Shown: positions 39,073 to 48,142, counted from the first letter of the stretch. The stretch is DNA of 64,000 bases from Bacillota bacterium (GCA_023404715.1 JAEYAR010000170.1:1-64000); one strand, 5' to 3'. Numbers and translations: made by a program. The notes: generated by a model from the sequence alone, not told the origin.

Positions 39073-40203
39073 CTATGGCTTGAGCACGACCTTGATGCAG
39101 CCCTCCTGCTTTTTGTCAAAGACTTCGTACCCCCTCACGCCCTCGTCCAGGCGCAGGCGGTGGGTGATGATGTCGGTTGCGTCGAATTTACCCTCCCGGA
39201 TCAGCTTCAAAATGGGCTCCACATAGCGTTGGGCCGGGCATTGGCCCATCTTCAGCGTCACATTCCTGGAAAAGAAATTGCCAAGCGGAAAAAGGTTGTA
39301 GCGTCCGCCGTATACCCCGATCATGACCACGGTGCCGCACTTGCGCACCGCCTCGCTGCTCATCTCGATAGCCGCCTTGCTGCCGCCCTGGAGCTTGAGC
39401 GCGGTCTCCACCTTTTCCATCGCAGACATTTTGCCGTCCATGCCGACGCAGTCGATGACTACGTCGGCGCCGCCGTGGGTCAGCTCCTTGAGGTAAAGGC
39501 CGGTGTTGTCGTGCTCCTCGAAATTTACAGTCTCCACGCCGGGGTAAGAGGCGGCATGCTTCAGGCGGTAGCCGACGTTATCTACGGCGATGACCCGCCT
39601 GGCCCCCTCGTAGAGGGCCCACTTCATGCTCAGCAGGCCGACCGGTCCGCATCCCAAGACGATCACCGTGTCCCCGCGCTTCACGCCGCCCTGCTCCACG
39701 CCCCAGCGGGATGTGGGCAGGATATCGGTGGTGAAGAGAACCTGCTCGTCGGTGAGTTCCTCCGGCACCTTCACCGGGCCTACATTGGCGTAAGGCACCC
39801 GCAGGTACTCGGCCTGGCCCCCGGCGTAATCTCCAAAGTTTTTAGAGTAGCCAAGCAGTCCTCCGGCCTCCCCGTTGGGGTTGGAATGGTCGCACTGGGA
39901 AAACTCTCCCGCGTCACAAAAGACGCAGTGACCGCAGGCTACGGGAAAGGGGATCACCACCCGGTCGCCCTTTTTCACCTTCTTTACGCCTTTGCCGCAT
40001 TCCTCCACGATGCCCATGGTTTCATGGCCCATCACGTAGCCTGGATACATGCCCGTCACCGTGCCGTGGATGAGATGTAGGTCGGAACCGCAGATGGCCG
40101 TGGAGGTCACCTTGACGATCACGTCGTCGTCGCGCTCCAGCTTTGGGTCCCGCACCTCCTTCACCGCTACGTTGCGGACGCCCTCAAAAACGACTGCTTT
40201 CAT
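39073..40203 (-). CDS. Zinc-dependent alcohol dehydrogenase (formaldehyde-dehydrogenase-like MDR)
   Basis: 376 residues. Catalytic zinc ligands in AICGSDLH (Cys, Asp) and GHETMG (His-Glu). The structural zinc cluster is in CGHCVFCDAGEFSQCDHSNPNG, which has the usual cysteines. NAD-binding LGCGPVGLLSMKWA is near 183-196. The SRWGVEQGGV and GYSKNFGD blocks match the glutathione-independent formaldehyde dehydrogenase/threonine dehydrogenase-like branch. ATG 40203 follows GAGGAGGGCGG; six extra residues upstream are rejected. Monocistronic with its own terminator. Substrate not fixed. Confidence 0.9.
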   Translation of the reverse strand: MKAVVFEGVRNVAVKEVRDPKLERDDDVIVKVTSTAICGSDLHLIHGTVTGMYPGYVMGHETMGIVEECGKGVKKVKKGDRVVIPFPVACGHCVFCDAGEFSQCDHSNPNGEAGGLLGYSKNFGDYAGGQAEYLRVPYANVGPVKVPEELTDEQVLFTTDILPTSRWGVEQGGVKRGDTVIVLGCGPVGLLSMKWALYEGARRVIAVDNVGYRLKHAASYPGVETVNFEEHDNTGLYLKELTHGGADVVIDCVGMDGKMSAMEKVETALKLQGGSKAAIEMSSEAVRKCGTVVMIGVYGGRYNLFPLGNFFSRNVTLKMGQCPAQRYVEPILKLIREGKFDATDIITHRLRLDEGVRGYEVFDKKQEGCIKVVLKP

Positions 40204-40311
40204 ACGCCGCCCTCCTCGCATTTTTCTTATGCTTTACAAAGAGCAGGCGTCCTATGCTTTCCCAGTGCCCTAAAGGCGGTTTCATGATCGCCCAGCTTGC
40301 GCGCCCGCCCG

Positions 40312-40950
40312 TCAAATACCCCGCTTATAGAGGATGAAGGAGTACACGCAGGGCACTGCGGCGAGCACGAGCAGCAGCGCAAGCCCGATCCACGCAAAGG
40401 CCGGTAATGCAAGCGCGAATACGATCATCCCCAGCCCGCCTGCGACGAAGCATACGCCCGCCGCGCGGTGGGTACGCCGCCAGTTCTCTTCGCTGTGCAG
40501 CGTCCACGGCAAGCGGATGCCCGCCGTGTAGCTGCTGCGCGTCTTGGGCATATAGTTGCCCATGATCATGATGAGCAAGCCGACGATCGCGGGCACCAGC
40601 GTGCCCACAGGCACCTCCCAGCCCAGCCCAGCCAGCAGCGTCATGGGCACGACCAGCAGGCAAACGGACGGCAGGGTCCACTTCCCGATCAACACGATGG
40701 CCCGGGCGATGTTCTTGCGTTTGGGGTCGTTGTCGAGCGCCAGGTGGGCCGCCGCGTTCAAGACCGCCATCAAAAGCGGCAGGCCGAATCCAGCGAACGC
40801 CTTGTGCGACCAGCCGTCCACCTCGCCCGCAAAGTTCCAGTGCGTCGGCACCTGCTCGGGCAGCCGGCCGTACACGCAAAGCGTCAGCGCGATGGGCAAA
40901 AGGCACAGCGCGGTGGTCCACAGCAACGTACGGTCAATCTTTTTCTTCAT
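40312..40950 (-). CDS. SdpI/YhfL-type immunity-like membrane protein (DUF1648)
   Basis: 212 residues, six membrane helices. DUF1648 signature LPEQVPTHWNFAGEVDGW near 31-48, then PKTRSSYTAGIRLPWTLHSEENWRRTHR in the loop before the last pair of helices, as in SdpI. In Bacillus subtilis SdpI gives immunity to the SdpC toxin and sequesters SdpR. Its ATG lies inside the regulator gene (overlap 17 nt) with GGGAGGCG as ribosome-binding site. No SdpC-type toxin gene is seen in the window. Confidence 0.88.
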   Translation of the reverse strand: MKKKIDRTLLWTTALCLLPIALTLCVYGRLPEQVPTHWNFAGEVDGWSHKAFAGFGLPLLMAVLNAAAHLALDNDPKRKNIARAIVLIGKWTLPSVCLLVVPMTLLAGLGWEVPVGTLVPAIVGLLIMIMGNYMPKTRSSYTAGIRLPWTLHSEENWRRTHRAAGVCFVAGGLGMIVFALALPAFAWIGLALLLVLAAVPCVYSFILYKRGI

Positions 40951-41218
40951 GCGCGTCGCCTCCCATGAACTGCGATATCCAAAGCATCAGCTCTTCAAAG
41001 ACCGATGTATTGAGCTCATAAAACACGTAATTCTTCTGCTTCGTCTCAAAAACGAGCCCCGCCTTTTTGAGCTGCGACAGATGATAGGAGATGGTCGCCC
41101 CCGTCATATCGAAATGCTGTCCGATCTCGCCTGCGCTCATGCGTCCGCCCCGCAGCATCGTCAGGATTTCGCGCCGCACGGGATCGGAGAGCGCCTTAAA
41201 CGTATCGGGAAAGGCCAT
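40934..41218 (-). CDS. SdpR-type ArsR-family autorepressor
   Basis: 94 residues, one ArsR winged helix: FKALSDPVRREILTMLRGGRMSAGEIGQHFDMTGATISYHLSQLKKAGLVFETKQKNYVFYELN. There is no metal-site cysteine set, as in SdpR. AlphaR region and YxLN terminus typical. Strong GAGGAGGTGCGG site. Probably binds the TTAGAG/CTCTAA inverted repeat at its transcription start and is relieved when SdpI recruits it to the membrane (family knowledge). Confidence 0.9.
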   Translation of the reverse strand: MAFPDTFKALSDPVRREILTMLRGGRMSAGEIGQHFDMTGATISYHLSQLKKAGLVFETKQKNYVFYELNTSVFEELMLWISQFMGGDAHEEKD

Positions 41219-41244
41219 GGCGCCGCACCTCCTCGTTCAGAAAA

Positions 41245-41294
41245 TTAGAGCGTTCTCTAAATACCAGTGTAACAAGGAAGCGCCGCCTTGTCAA
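41245..41294 (-). promoter_or_regulatory. Promoter and operator of the sdpRI-like operon
   Basis: Minus strand TTGACA (41289-41294), 17 bp, TACACT (41266-41271). TTAGAG (41245-41250) and CTCTAA (41255-41260) form a perfect inverted repeat with a 4-bp centre, lying over the expected start site. Confidence 0.75.
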
Positions 41295-41340
41295 GCGGCG
41301 CCCGGCAAGCCGTCCGTCTGTTGAGATCAGGAACGGCGTT

Positions 41341-42990
41341 TCAGATAGTCCCTTCTGCAAGGGATACGGCGGACAAGTCCTTCGCCGTCACCACGAGCGA
41401 AAGGTCCTTTGCTACGGCGATTTGCGTCGCGGCGCCCGTATCCTCCAGCAGCGCCTGATCGACCATCCATTCGCTAGCCGTCACCCAGACATCGCCGGAC
41501 TCGTCGTACCAATCGATGACGGGCGCGTTCTTGGCGATTAGCACGCCTGATTGGGCGAGTAAAAGGTTCTCCTGAATCTTCTGCGCCCGTACGTCCGCCT
41601 CTGCCGCCGTCATGGTCCCCCAGGCGACGTCCTGGGCCAGATCCGTCAGCTCATCCGCGGCGGCATGCGCATACTCCTCCGCCGAATAAAACAGGGGCTC
41701 GCTCACCGCCAGGCTCACGAAGACCGGGTCCGGCTCGCCCTGCTCGTCGTAGCTGAAGACCACCGGGCCTGCGTAGGCGCTGCTCGCGCCCGTATCGCCC
41801 GCCGGCTGGGCAAGGGCCATGTTCGCGGTGCGCGCGTCATACTCCGCCTGCGTGCAGACGCGGATGTCCGTCGCCGTTCCGTTACGGATCAGCCGCAGGT
41901 CGATCGCGCCCTGCGGGCTGGAGAAGCCTACGCCGTTTTCGGCGTCGTAGAAGGACCGCACGGTGCTGCCCTTATAGATATAGCTATCCTGCTGCGCGTC
42001 GTAAGCGACCCCAAAGGCTTCCCACGGCTCGGCCCCCGTGGTAACCACAGCTACCTGCTGCGCATACTGAGCAGGCGCGTACGACAGGCTCGTCGCTGCG
42101 AGCGCGCCGGTCATGGTGAGCGCCATCAGCGCGCAGGCGGCGAACGCCGCGAGCGTAGGACGCCGCCATTTCATGATCGATTTGACGCGCTCCTCCACCG
42201 CGCGCCGCCCGAAGGAAACGCAAAGCGGACCCTCCGCGCGGCTACGCTCGGCCAGGGCGATGAGCGAGAGCGCGTAGCCGCGTCGCCCGTCGCTCCCGCG
42301 TGCGCACAGCACCCGCTCGTCGCAGCAAAGCTCTATATCCCGCTGGCAAAGCGCGAACATCACCCAGACCAACGGATTGAACCAGTGCACGCATAGCGCG
42401 AAGAGCACGAGCAATTTTTTGAGCACGTCGCGGCTGCGGACGTGGCAAAGCTCGTGCGTGAGCGCGTCGCGTAAGGCCGCCTCGTCCAACGCGCTGCCGC
42501 TGGGCAGCACGATGCGCGGGCGCAGGACGCCATACGTCAGGGGCGTGCGAATGCGGTCGCTCTCGTACAGCGCAACGCCCTGTACCCGCCTGCCGAGCGG
42601 CAGCGCCATAGAAAGCACCCTTCGGCAGCGCGCGTAATCGCGCGCAAAAAGACAGACGAACGATAAAAGACCCAACGCGTACAGAGCCCCTACGCCGCCG
42701 CCCGCAGCAAAATCACGCAGCCATGTGACGAACTGCGCCGCGCCCAGTTCAGCCGATGCGGCTGTTTCAAAGCCCGCGGCCTCTACCTGCGTCACCACGC
42801 GCACCATCGGGGCGGTCTGCAGCGGCCGCTCCAGCACGGGCAGGGAAAAGGGCGCCAACAGCCGCAACACGCATAGCCCCCACAGCAGCATGAAGGCGCG
42901 CTTGGGCAGGCGGTGCAGAAGCACTGCGCGCAAAAGCAGCGTAAGGACGATCATCAGCCCGCCGCCCACGCTCATGCGAAGAATCGTCAT
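41341..42990 (-). CDS. BlaR1/MecR1-type M56 membrane metallopeptidase
   Basis: 549 residues. Four N-terminal membrane helices surround a cytoplasmic zinc-protease domain with HELCH (HExxH) in ALTHELCHVRSRDVLKK and a downstream ECCDERV-like ELCCDERVL. A membrane helix near 285-305 leads to an extracytoplasmic C-terminal domain of about 240 residues that lacks the penicillin-binding SxxK/KTG motifs, so it is probably not a beta-lactam sensor. Family knowledge: senses an outside signal and inactivates BlaI. GGAGTGAG precedes the ATG; the gene starts 6 bp after the BlaI-like stop. Confidence 0.88.
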   Translation of the reverse strand: MTILRMSVGGGLMIVLTLLLRAVLLHRLPKRAFMLLWGLCVLRLLAPFSLPVLERPLQTAPMVRVVTQVEAAGFETAASAELGAAQFVTWLRDFAAGGGVGALYALGLLSFVCLFARDYARCRRVLSMALPLGRRVQGVALYESDRIRTPLTYGVLRPRIVLPSGSALDEAALRDALTHELCHVRSRDVLKKLLVLFALCVHWFNPLVWVMFALCQRDIELCCDERVLCARGSDGRRGYALSLIALAERSRAEGPLCVSFGRRAVEERVKSIMKWRRPTLAAFAACALMALTMTGALAATSLSYAPAQYAQQVAVVTTGAEPWEAFGVAYDAQQDSYIYKGSTVRSFYDAENGVGFSSPQGAIDLRLIRNGTATDIRVCTQAEYDARTANMALAQPAGDTGASSAYAGPVVFSYDEQGEPDPVFVSLAVSEPLFYSAEEYAHAAADELTDLAQDVAWGTMTAAEADVRAQKIQENLLLAQSGVLIAKNAPVIDWYDESGDVWVTASEWMVDQALLEDTGAATQIAVAKDLSLVVTAKDLSAVSLAEGTI

Positions 42991-42996
42991 CTCTTC

Positions 42997-43356
42997 TCAC
43001 TCCAATTCATCCACGAGCTTTTTCAGGTGATCGATTTCCGTCCGACTCAGCCTGCCAGGGCGCAGCATAGCTGCAAAAAATGCCTCGGACGACCCGTCGA
43101 ACATCTTGTCGATCAGTTCGTCCGTCTCCTGGCGCTGCACCTCCTCGCGCCCGATCAGCGCATGGCAAAGAAAGCCCGGCTCACGCCGCTCGATCGCGCC
43201 CTTCTCGACGCACTTTTTGATGACCGTGTACGTGGTATTGCGGTTCCAGCCGATTTCATCGGCCAAAAGCTTCGCGATCTGCCCCGCGCTGAGGTCGCCC
43301 TCGCGCCAAAGCGGCTCCATGACCTTTCGCTCTGAATCAAACAGCTTGACGGGCAT
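42997..43356 (-). CDS. BlaI/MecI/CopY-family repressor
   Basis: 119 residues. The winged helix VMEPLWREGDLSAGQIAKLLADEIGWNRNTTYTVIKKCVEKGAIERREPGF (about 12-62) is diagnostic, with C-terminal helices for dimerisation (SSEAFFAAMLRPGRLSRTEIDHLKKLVDEL). It represses its own operon until cleaved after BlaR1 activation. AGGAGGGGCGC precedes the ATG. Confidence 0.95.
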   Translation of the reverse strand: MPVKLFDSERKVMEPLWREGDLSAGQIAKLLADEIGWNRNTTYTVIKKCVEKGAIERREPGFLCHALIGREEVQRQETDELIDKMFDGSSEAFFAAMLRPGRLSRTEIDHLKKLVDELE

Positions 43357-43389
43357 TGAGCGCCCCTCCTCTTCGCCTATTCCGAATTG

Positions 43390-43434
43390 ACTATTGAGAT
43401 AGTATATCCTATCACGGCAGGGCTAGGCTGTCAA
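43390..43434 (-). promoter_or_regulatory. Promoter and operator-like dyad of the blaI-blaR1 operon
   Basis: Minus strand TTGACA (43429-43434), 17 bp, TAGGAT (43406-43411). ACTAT (43390-43394) and ATAGT (43399-43403) form an inverted repeat just downstream. It does not match the classical TACA-NN-TGTA BlaI/CopY box. Confidence 0.6.
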
Positions 43435-43437
43435 GGC

Positions 43438-43466
43438 AAAAAAAGCGCCGGCTGCTCGGCCGGCAC
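43438..43466 (-). terminator. Intrinsic terminator of the membrane protein gene
   Basis: Minus strand GTGCCGGC and GCCGGCGC with a 6-nt loop, followed by seven T; starts 4 bp after the stop. Confidence 0.85.
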
Positions 43467-43469
43467 AGG

Positions 43470-44063
43470 TTATCTTTTTCGCAGCGCTGCGAACAGCGCC
43501 GTCGCGGCGCCCGCAAGCGTCAGCGCCAGGCCGGCCAGGAAGTTCATGCTGTAATGACCGGCCTGTTCGATCACGTCGAATTCAAAGTTCCAAAAAAGCC
43601 GCAGATCGATGGGATCGCCCATGAGCACAAACTCAACCCACGGGTTCATGCAGGCGACGAGGACGCCCAATAGCACGAGCGCCACCGCCGCCTTCATCCC
43701 TCGGCGCGCGCGCGTGCGCAGCGCGCCCACGCCAATCCAGCAAAGCGCCGCCGGGAAAGCGGCGATGGGCAACGCGTAACGCATGCGCCATGCGCCGCCC
43801 GTAAGCCGCTCGCAGAAGTAAAGCAGCGCATAGATGCATACCGTCACGCTGAGCGCCGGAACGACCAACCGCTCGCTTCGCAAGAGCCAAGGGAGATTTG
43901 TCACGGAAAAGGCCGTCAGGATCGAAAACAGAACGACAGGAAACCAGGTAAGCGACCGATTGATCGCAAGGTCGCAGATAAAGCATACCAGCAGCGCGAT
44001 CCCGTACGCGCCGAGCAAGGCCAGACGAGCCCTGCGCAGCCCTTTCAATTCCTTTTTTGGCAT
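43470..44063 (-). CDS. Integral membrane protein, unknown function
   Basis: 197 residues. Predicted helices near 13-32, 38-58, 65-85, 94-112, 122-140 and 173-192. A polar outside loop (NPWVEFVLMGDPIDLRLFWNFEFDVIEQAGHY) precedes the last helix. No recognised family motif. ATAAGGAG precedes the ATG. Monocistronic with its own terminator. Confidence 0.65.
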   Translation of the reverse strand: MPKKELKGLRRARLALLGAYGIALLVCFICDLAINRSLTWFPVVLFSILTAFSVTNLPWLLRSERLVVPALSVTVCIYALLYFCERLTGGAWRMRYALPIAAFPAALCWIGVGALRTRARRGMKAAVALVLLGVLVACMNPWVEFVLMGDPIDLRLFWNFEFDVIEQAGHYSMNFLAGLALTLAGAATALFAALRKR

Positions 44064-44099
44064 ATAGGCTCCTTATCACCCGAGGGGTTTATTTATTCT

Positions 44100-44108
44100 A
44101 TTATACCA
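44100..44108 (-). promoter_or_regulatory. Extended -10 promoter of the membrane protein gene
   Basis: Minus strand TGG followed by perfect TATAAT; the -35 region is a T-rich stretch without a clear hexamer. Confidence 0.45.
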
Positions 44109-44254
44109 CAGATATGAAAATTAAAAAAGCGGATGCACTCCCCAAGCGCCGCGTAGATTGGGCACTTTATTTTCACGTCTAAACCAAAACTAAATTTTTC
44201 TTTGGCATACTAGGGTTCACAAAAACAATACTCGTGCGGAGGTGAACGGTTTCA

Positions 44255-45703
44255 ATGCGCACCATCAAACGCGCCTTACTCTATCTCGTAAGAGTAAGAG
44301 CCAAAACAATGGTTCTGTTCTTCATACTCCTATGTTTGGCAGCATGCGTGCTTAGTTGCCTGTCTATCTATGGAGCGGCCGTAGAGGTCAACGGTTCGCT
44401 GCAGCAGACCGTAGGTAACACATTTACGTTGGATATCGACTTTTATGCCGATCCGGCCAACTGGGAAACTGTAGCGGATGATTACGGCGGCTACAGCAGC
44501 GAATACAGGGGACCCGCCATTACCTTCGATTTGATTCACTCGATTCGTGCGATGGACGGAGTAACCGCTTACAGCTACCGGGATGTCGGTTCGGCGGACA
44601 TCCTAACCGCTCAAGGCAAGCCTGCCGACATTCTCGTCCCGGACAACGCCATAAGTCAAAAAATAGGCAAGGAGGACAACAACCACCAAACAGTATATGG
44701 TTTGGGGGACTCCTCTTACGATCCCAATTTTTATGATGGCACTTTCAAGCTTGTCGAAGGGCGGCATATTGGTTCTGAAGATAGAGCGGTTTGTCTAGTT
44801 AGCGCCGACTTCGCCATCCTGAACGACATTGTCCTGGGGGATATAATCTGGCTTACGCCGTCATCCGCCGATGTGGAATACAGTAATATCAGTGCGCAAG
44901 ATATGCAGGCAAGCAAGGTAGCGGCAACCGTTATAGGGATTTTCAGCATCGAAGCTGAGCCAGCTGATCCCAGCGCCGTTACCAAATGGAGCATGGCCGA
45001 GAACCTCGTGTTTGCAGATTACAGCTCTGTAAAATCTCTTTACACCTGGTGGAGCGGCGGGAGTGGGGGCGGCGAGATATTTAGCCCCGTCACCTTTTAC
45101 GTACAGGACGCTGAACAGCTTGACGCGCTCATGGAGCGGATAAAGCGAACGCTGGACATAGACTGGCACTGTTTTTATCTCGAAAGGCGCAACGATGCCT
45201 ACGTCAGCTTCTCGAACTCCCTTGCATCGCTCAAGCAAATCTCTGGTGTTCTCGTTTTCATTGGTATTGTAGCCAGTCTGCTGATTTTGACGCTGGTACT
45301 GATGATCCGCACCAGGGCCAGGACACGGGAGATAGGCCTTTATCTTTCGGCGGGGGTGTGCAAAGGCAATGTATGGGGGCAACTCGCTATGGAATCTTGC
45401 TGGCTCACTCCGCCGGCGGTAGCGCTCGCCTGCTTTGCGAGTCGCTCACTCGCCGGGTATCTGGGGAACCTGCTTCTTCCTAACACAACAGCCGGGACAC
45501 AAACCGTCGGGGAATTGTACGCCAACAGCTTTGGGGTCATCATGCAAACGCCCGCCATCGGCCATTTGGATGTGGGCGTCACGCTTTCAGGGGCGGCAAC
45601 CGTGGGTTTCGTCTTCCTCTGTGTTACTTTAGTGGCTGTAACATTAGCAGCCACCCCCGTACTGCGAATGAAGCCGAAACAGGTGTTGTCTATGCTGAGC
45701 TAG
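44255..45703 (+). CDS. FtsX-type ABC transporter permease, first of pair
   Basis: 482 residues. An N-terminal membrane helix (about 18-42) leads to an extracytoplasmic MacB-core-like domain of about 280 residues. Three C-terminal membrane segments follow (about 333-355, 375-400, 450-472). The coupling motif appears as RTRARTREIGLYLSAGVCKG. The C-terminus ends with RMKPKQVLSMLS, typical of these permeases. GGAGGTGAACGG precedes the ATG. Paired with the next permease to form a heterodimer driven by the ATPase at 46970. AT-richer than surrounding genes. Confidence 0.88.
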   Translation: MRTIKRALLYLVRVRAKTMVLFFILLCLAACVLSCLSIYGAAVEVNGSLQQTVGNTFTLDIDFYADPANWETVADDYGGYSSEYRGPAITFDLIHSIRAMDGVTAYSYRDVGSADILTAQGKPADILVPDNAISQKIGKEDNNHQTVYGLGDSSYDPNFYDGTFKLVEGRHIGSEDRAVCLVSADFAILNDIVLGDIIWLTPSSADVEYSNISAQDMQASKVAATVIGIFSIEAEPADPSAVTKWSMAENLVFADYSSVKSLYTWWSGGSGGGEIFSPVTFYVQDAEQLDALMERIKRTLDIDWHCFYLERRNDAYVSFSNSLASLKQISGVLVFIGIVASLLILTLVLMIRTRARTREIGLYLSAGVCKGNVWGQLAMESCWLTPPAVALACFASRSLAGYLGNLLLPNTTAGTQTVGELYANSFGVIMQTPAIGHLDVGVTLSGAATVGFVFLCVTLVAVTLAATPVLRMKPKQVLSMLS

Positions 45704-45714
45704 GAGGGTGAGAT

Positions 45715-46959
45715 ATGAATGGTTTTATGCGCGCAGGTTTATATGTCTTTCGTAAAAAGCATCGCAGTGTACTGATGATTTTACTGTTGGTTGTCATAAC
45801 CGCGACGTTGCTCTCCTGTGTCTCCCTCTTTGCAGGCATCCAAACCGCCATTGAGCAAACAAAGCAGCGCACACAGGCGCGGCTCATCATCTCGGGGGGG
45901 CCTTTTTCGGCAGAACAACAGGACGTCATCGCCCGCCTTGACGGCGTAAAGACCGTAAATGCGACCGCCAGCTGCATGGCCCGATATTTGCATCCAACCG
46001 GCGCGCCGCTGCACACTGTATCCCTCGGCGGCGCAACGGTGTCCGGCTACGAGCACTGCGGCATCCTGCGGGGAAACTCGTCTTCCTCCCTGGACGCGTA
46101 TTTTCAAAATGGAAAATTCACCCTTGTAGAAGGCCGGCACACCACTGAGACCGATCAGTATGCTGCGCTGATTCATCAATCCTTTGCCAGCGAAAATGGG
46201 TTGAATCCCGGCGATTATCTTTTATTGGCGTCTGCGGATGCCGCCGGAACAGGCGCCACCCAATTGGAAATAGTCGGTATATTTGATCAGAATGAAGCAC
46301 AGCCCGGCGGACTGCTGATGAGCCACCAGCTATATGAAAATATGGTATTTGCGGATCTAAATGCTTTCCATCAAATCATGAACGGCGTACAAAGTACGAT
46401 CCATGAAAAGCTGACCGTTTCCGTGCAAAACCCCTCGACCCTAGATGCCATCGTTGAGGCGATACGCAACTGCGACTCTGTGCAGATTGCCGAGCAATGG
46501 ATGTTCGAAAAAGAAGACGCGCTGTACCGGCAGACCATCGCTCCGTTAGAGCAGGGAAAGGGCCTCATGTTCGCATTGGTCTGGGGCATCGGCGGTGTTA
46601 GTCTGGCGGCTCTGACGCTGCTGCTCGCTTTGAATGTACGGGGGCGGGCACAGGAAACAGCGGTATTACGCGCCATGGGGATACCCTGCCGCGGCATTCT
46701 GGGTCAAATGATATTGGAAAACCTGCTGCTCTTCCTCTCATGCCTTCCACTCGCAATTGCCGGGGCAATGGCTATACTGGCATTATTCAGGCGGCGTTTG
46801 GCGCCCGGCGCTGACGGTCTCATCCCCCTGGGCATTACGGCGTTCCAATCTATCTTTGCAGCGGTGGCCGTCCTATGGGTCATCATCGTCGCGACTACCC
46901 TGGCTTTTCTCCCAGCATTACGGCAAAACCCAAAAAATCAGTTGTTGCAGACAAAATAG
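45715..46959 (+). CDS. FtsX-type ABC transporter permease, second of pair
   Basis: 414 residues with the same layout as its neighbour: membrane helix at about 20-40, an extracytoplasmic domain at about 45-280, and three C-terminal helices. Shared motif FTLVEGRHTTETDQ with the first permease (FKLVEGRHIGSEDR) shows that the two are paralogues. The coupling region is NVRGRAQETAVLRAMGIPCRG. Ends with LRQNPKNQLLQTK. Ribosome-binding site AGGAGGGTGAG, 11 bp after the previous stop. Confidence 0.88.
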   Translation: MNGFMRAGLYVFRKKHRSVLMILLLVVITATLLSCVSLFAGIQTAIEQTKQRTQARLIISGGPFSAEQQDVIARLDGVKTVNATASCMARYLHPTGAPLHTVSLGGATVSGYEHCGILRGNSSSSLDAYFQNGKFTLVEGRHTTETDQYAALIHQSFASENGLNPGDYLLLASADAAGTGATQLEIVGIFDQNEAQPGGLLMSHQLYENMVFADLNAFHQIMNGVQSTIHEKLTVSVQNPSTLDAIVEAIRNCDSVQIAEQWMFEKEDALYRQTIAPLEQGKGLMFALVWGIGGVSLAALTLLLALNVRGRAQETAVLRAMGIPCRGILGQMILENLLLFLSCLPLAIAGAMAILALFRRRLAPGADGLIPLGITAFQSIFAAVAVLWVIIVATTLAFLPALRQNPKNQLLQTK

Positions 46960-46969
46960 GAGGCTATCC

Positions 46970-47611
46970 ATGAACAAGATGACGATGGAGATTCGTGCCC
47001 TTTGCTACGCTTACACACCCAATTTGCATCTTTTGCGAGATATCAGCTATGTGTTTGAAGGAGGAAAAGCATACGCCATTCTGGGGCCATCTGGCTGCGG
47101 GAAAACCACCCTGCTGTCGCTTCTGGGCGGATTGGATTCCCCCACCGACGGAACGATTTTAGTGAACGGTGAAGATATCGCCAAAAAGGGGTTGGCCTAT
47201 CACCGGCAAAAACGCATTTCGTTTGTGTTTCAAAACTACAACCTCATCGACTATCTCACTCCGATGGAAAATGTGCAGCTTACCTCATCTGTGCCGCCTC
47301 TACCGGTTTTAGAAAAGGTGGGTCTGGACAAAGACATGTGCAGACGAAGCGTACTCAAGCTCTCAGGCGGTCAACAACAAAGGGTGGCCATCGCCAGAGC
47401 CCTCGCCTCCGATTCCGGTATTCTGCTGGCGGATGAACCCACTGGTAATCTGGACGCAGACACGTCCCAAGGCGTTATCGATCTTCTATTGGATAGCGCC
47501 CATGGAGACAGCGCCAAATGCGTCATCGTCGTTACCCATTCCACAGATCTGGCCGACCGGATGGATGTCCGGCTCTGCCTACGGAATGGAAAACTCGAAA
47601 ATATCGCCTAA
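46970..47611 (+). CDS. ABC transporter ATP-binding protein
   Basis: 213 residues. Walker A GPSGCGKTT, Q-loop FVFQNYNLI, signature LSGGQQQRVAIARA, Walker B GILLADEPTGNLD and H-loop IVVTHSTD. LolD/MacB group. AGGAGG is spaced for ATG 46970; the longer frame from 46757 overlaps the permease and is rejected. Serves the two permeases upstream. Confidence 0.95.
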   Translation: MNKMTMEIRALCYAYTPNLHLLRDISYVFEGGKAYAILGPSGCGKTTLLSLLGGLDSPTDGTILVNGEDIAKKGLAYHRQKRISFVFQNYNLIDYLTPMENVQLTSSVPPLPVLEKVGLDKDMCRRSVLKLSGGQQQRVAIARALASDSGILLADEPTGNLDADTSQGVIDLLLDSAHGDSAKCVIVVTHSTDLADRMDVRLCLRNGKLENIA

Positions 47612-47641
47612 CCACCTAAATAAAGAAAAGGGGACAAGACC

Positions 47642-48037
47642 ATGAGACAAAATAAGATTCTGACGCTCGTTTTCGCCCTTATCCTGATGTTGTCCGTAGC
47701 CGGCTGCGACGGAATGAACAACGGCATCCGTGGCATTGAACCTGTCGGTTCTCCCGTTTTAACAAGCCCGCAACCCGATGAAAGTGAAATTGCTGGAATC
47801 ATTGGTCCGGGTGGTGTGGGTGTAGCACCGGCGTCAGAGGAAGAGGACGACGGCACGATGTCCTACGGCGCACTCCGTCTGCGGGTGGAAGACGACCGGT
47901 TCGAATTCTCTACCGACGGCGGTCAGACCTGGCGCAACGATTGGGAGAAAGGCTTGCCCGACGGTTACAGCTACAGGATAGAAGGCGATACGCTGGAGGT
48001 CAATACCGACGACGGATGCGCCACCATGACGAAATAG
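47642..48037 (+). CDS. Small lipoprotein
   Basis: 131 residues. Lipobox LSVAGC (cysteine near 22) after a short signal sequence. A disordered Pro/Gly/Glu-rich linker (about 25-70) leads to a compact C-terminal strand region (LRLRVEDDRFEFSTDGGQTWRNDWEKGLPDGYSYRIEGDTLEV). FSTDGGQTW resembles a BNR/Asp-box repeat. Probably an extracellular accessory or sensor of the adjacent exporter and kinase. Confidence 0.8.
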   Translation: MRQNKILTLVFALILMLSVAGCDGMNNGIRGIEPVGSPVLTSPQPDESEIAGIIGPGGVGVAPASEEEDDGTMSYGALRLRVEDDRFEFSTDGGQTWRNDWEKGLPDGYSYRIEGDTLEVNTDDGCATMTK

Positions 48038-48090
48038 TCATTACAGGCTGGAAAAATGCTTGCCTCCTGCGAAAACAATGGATAGGGACT

Positions 48091-48118
48091 AGCTGTCACG
48101 CTGACAGCTTGGTACAAT
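48091..48118 (+). promoter_or_regulatory. Perfect 8-bp inverted repeat next to a -10 element
   Basis: AGCTGTCA (48091-48098), CGC, TGACAGCT (48102-48109), then TACAAT at 48113-48118, before the response regulator gene. No consensus -35, so an activator bound at the dyad is likely. Confidence 0.6.
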
Positions 48119-48142
48119 AGAGAAAATAGGGGGTGAGGACAG

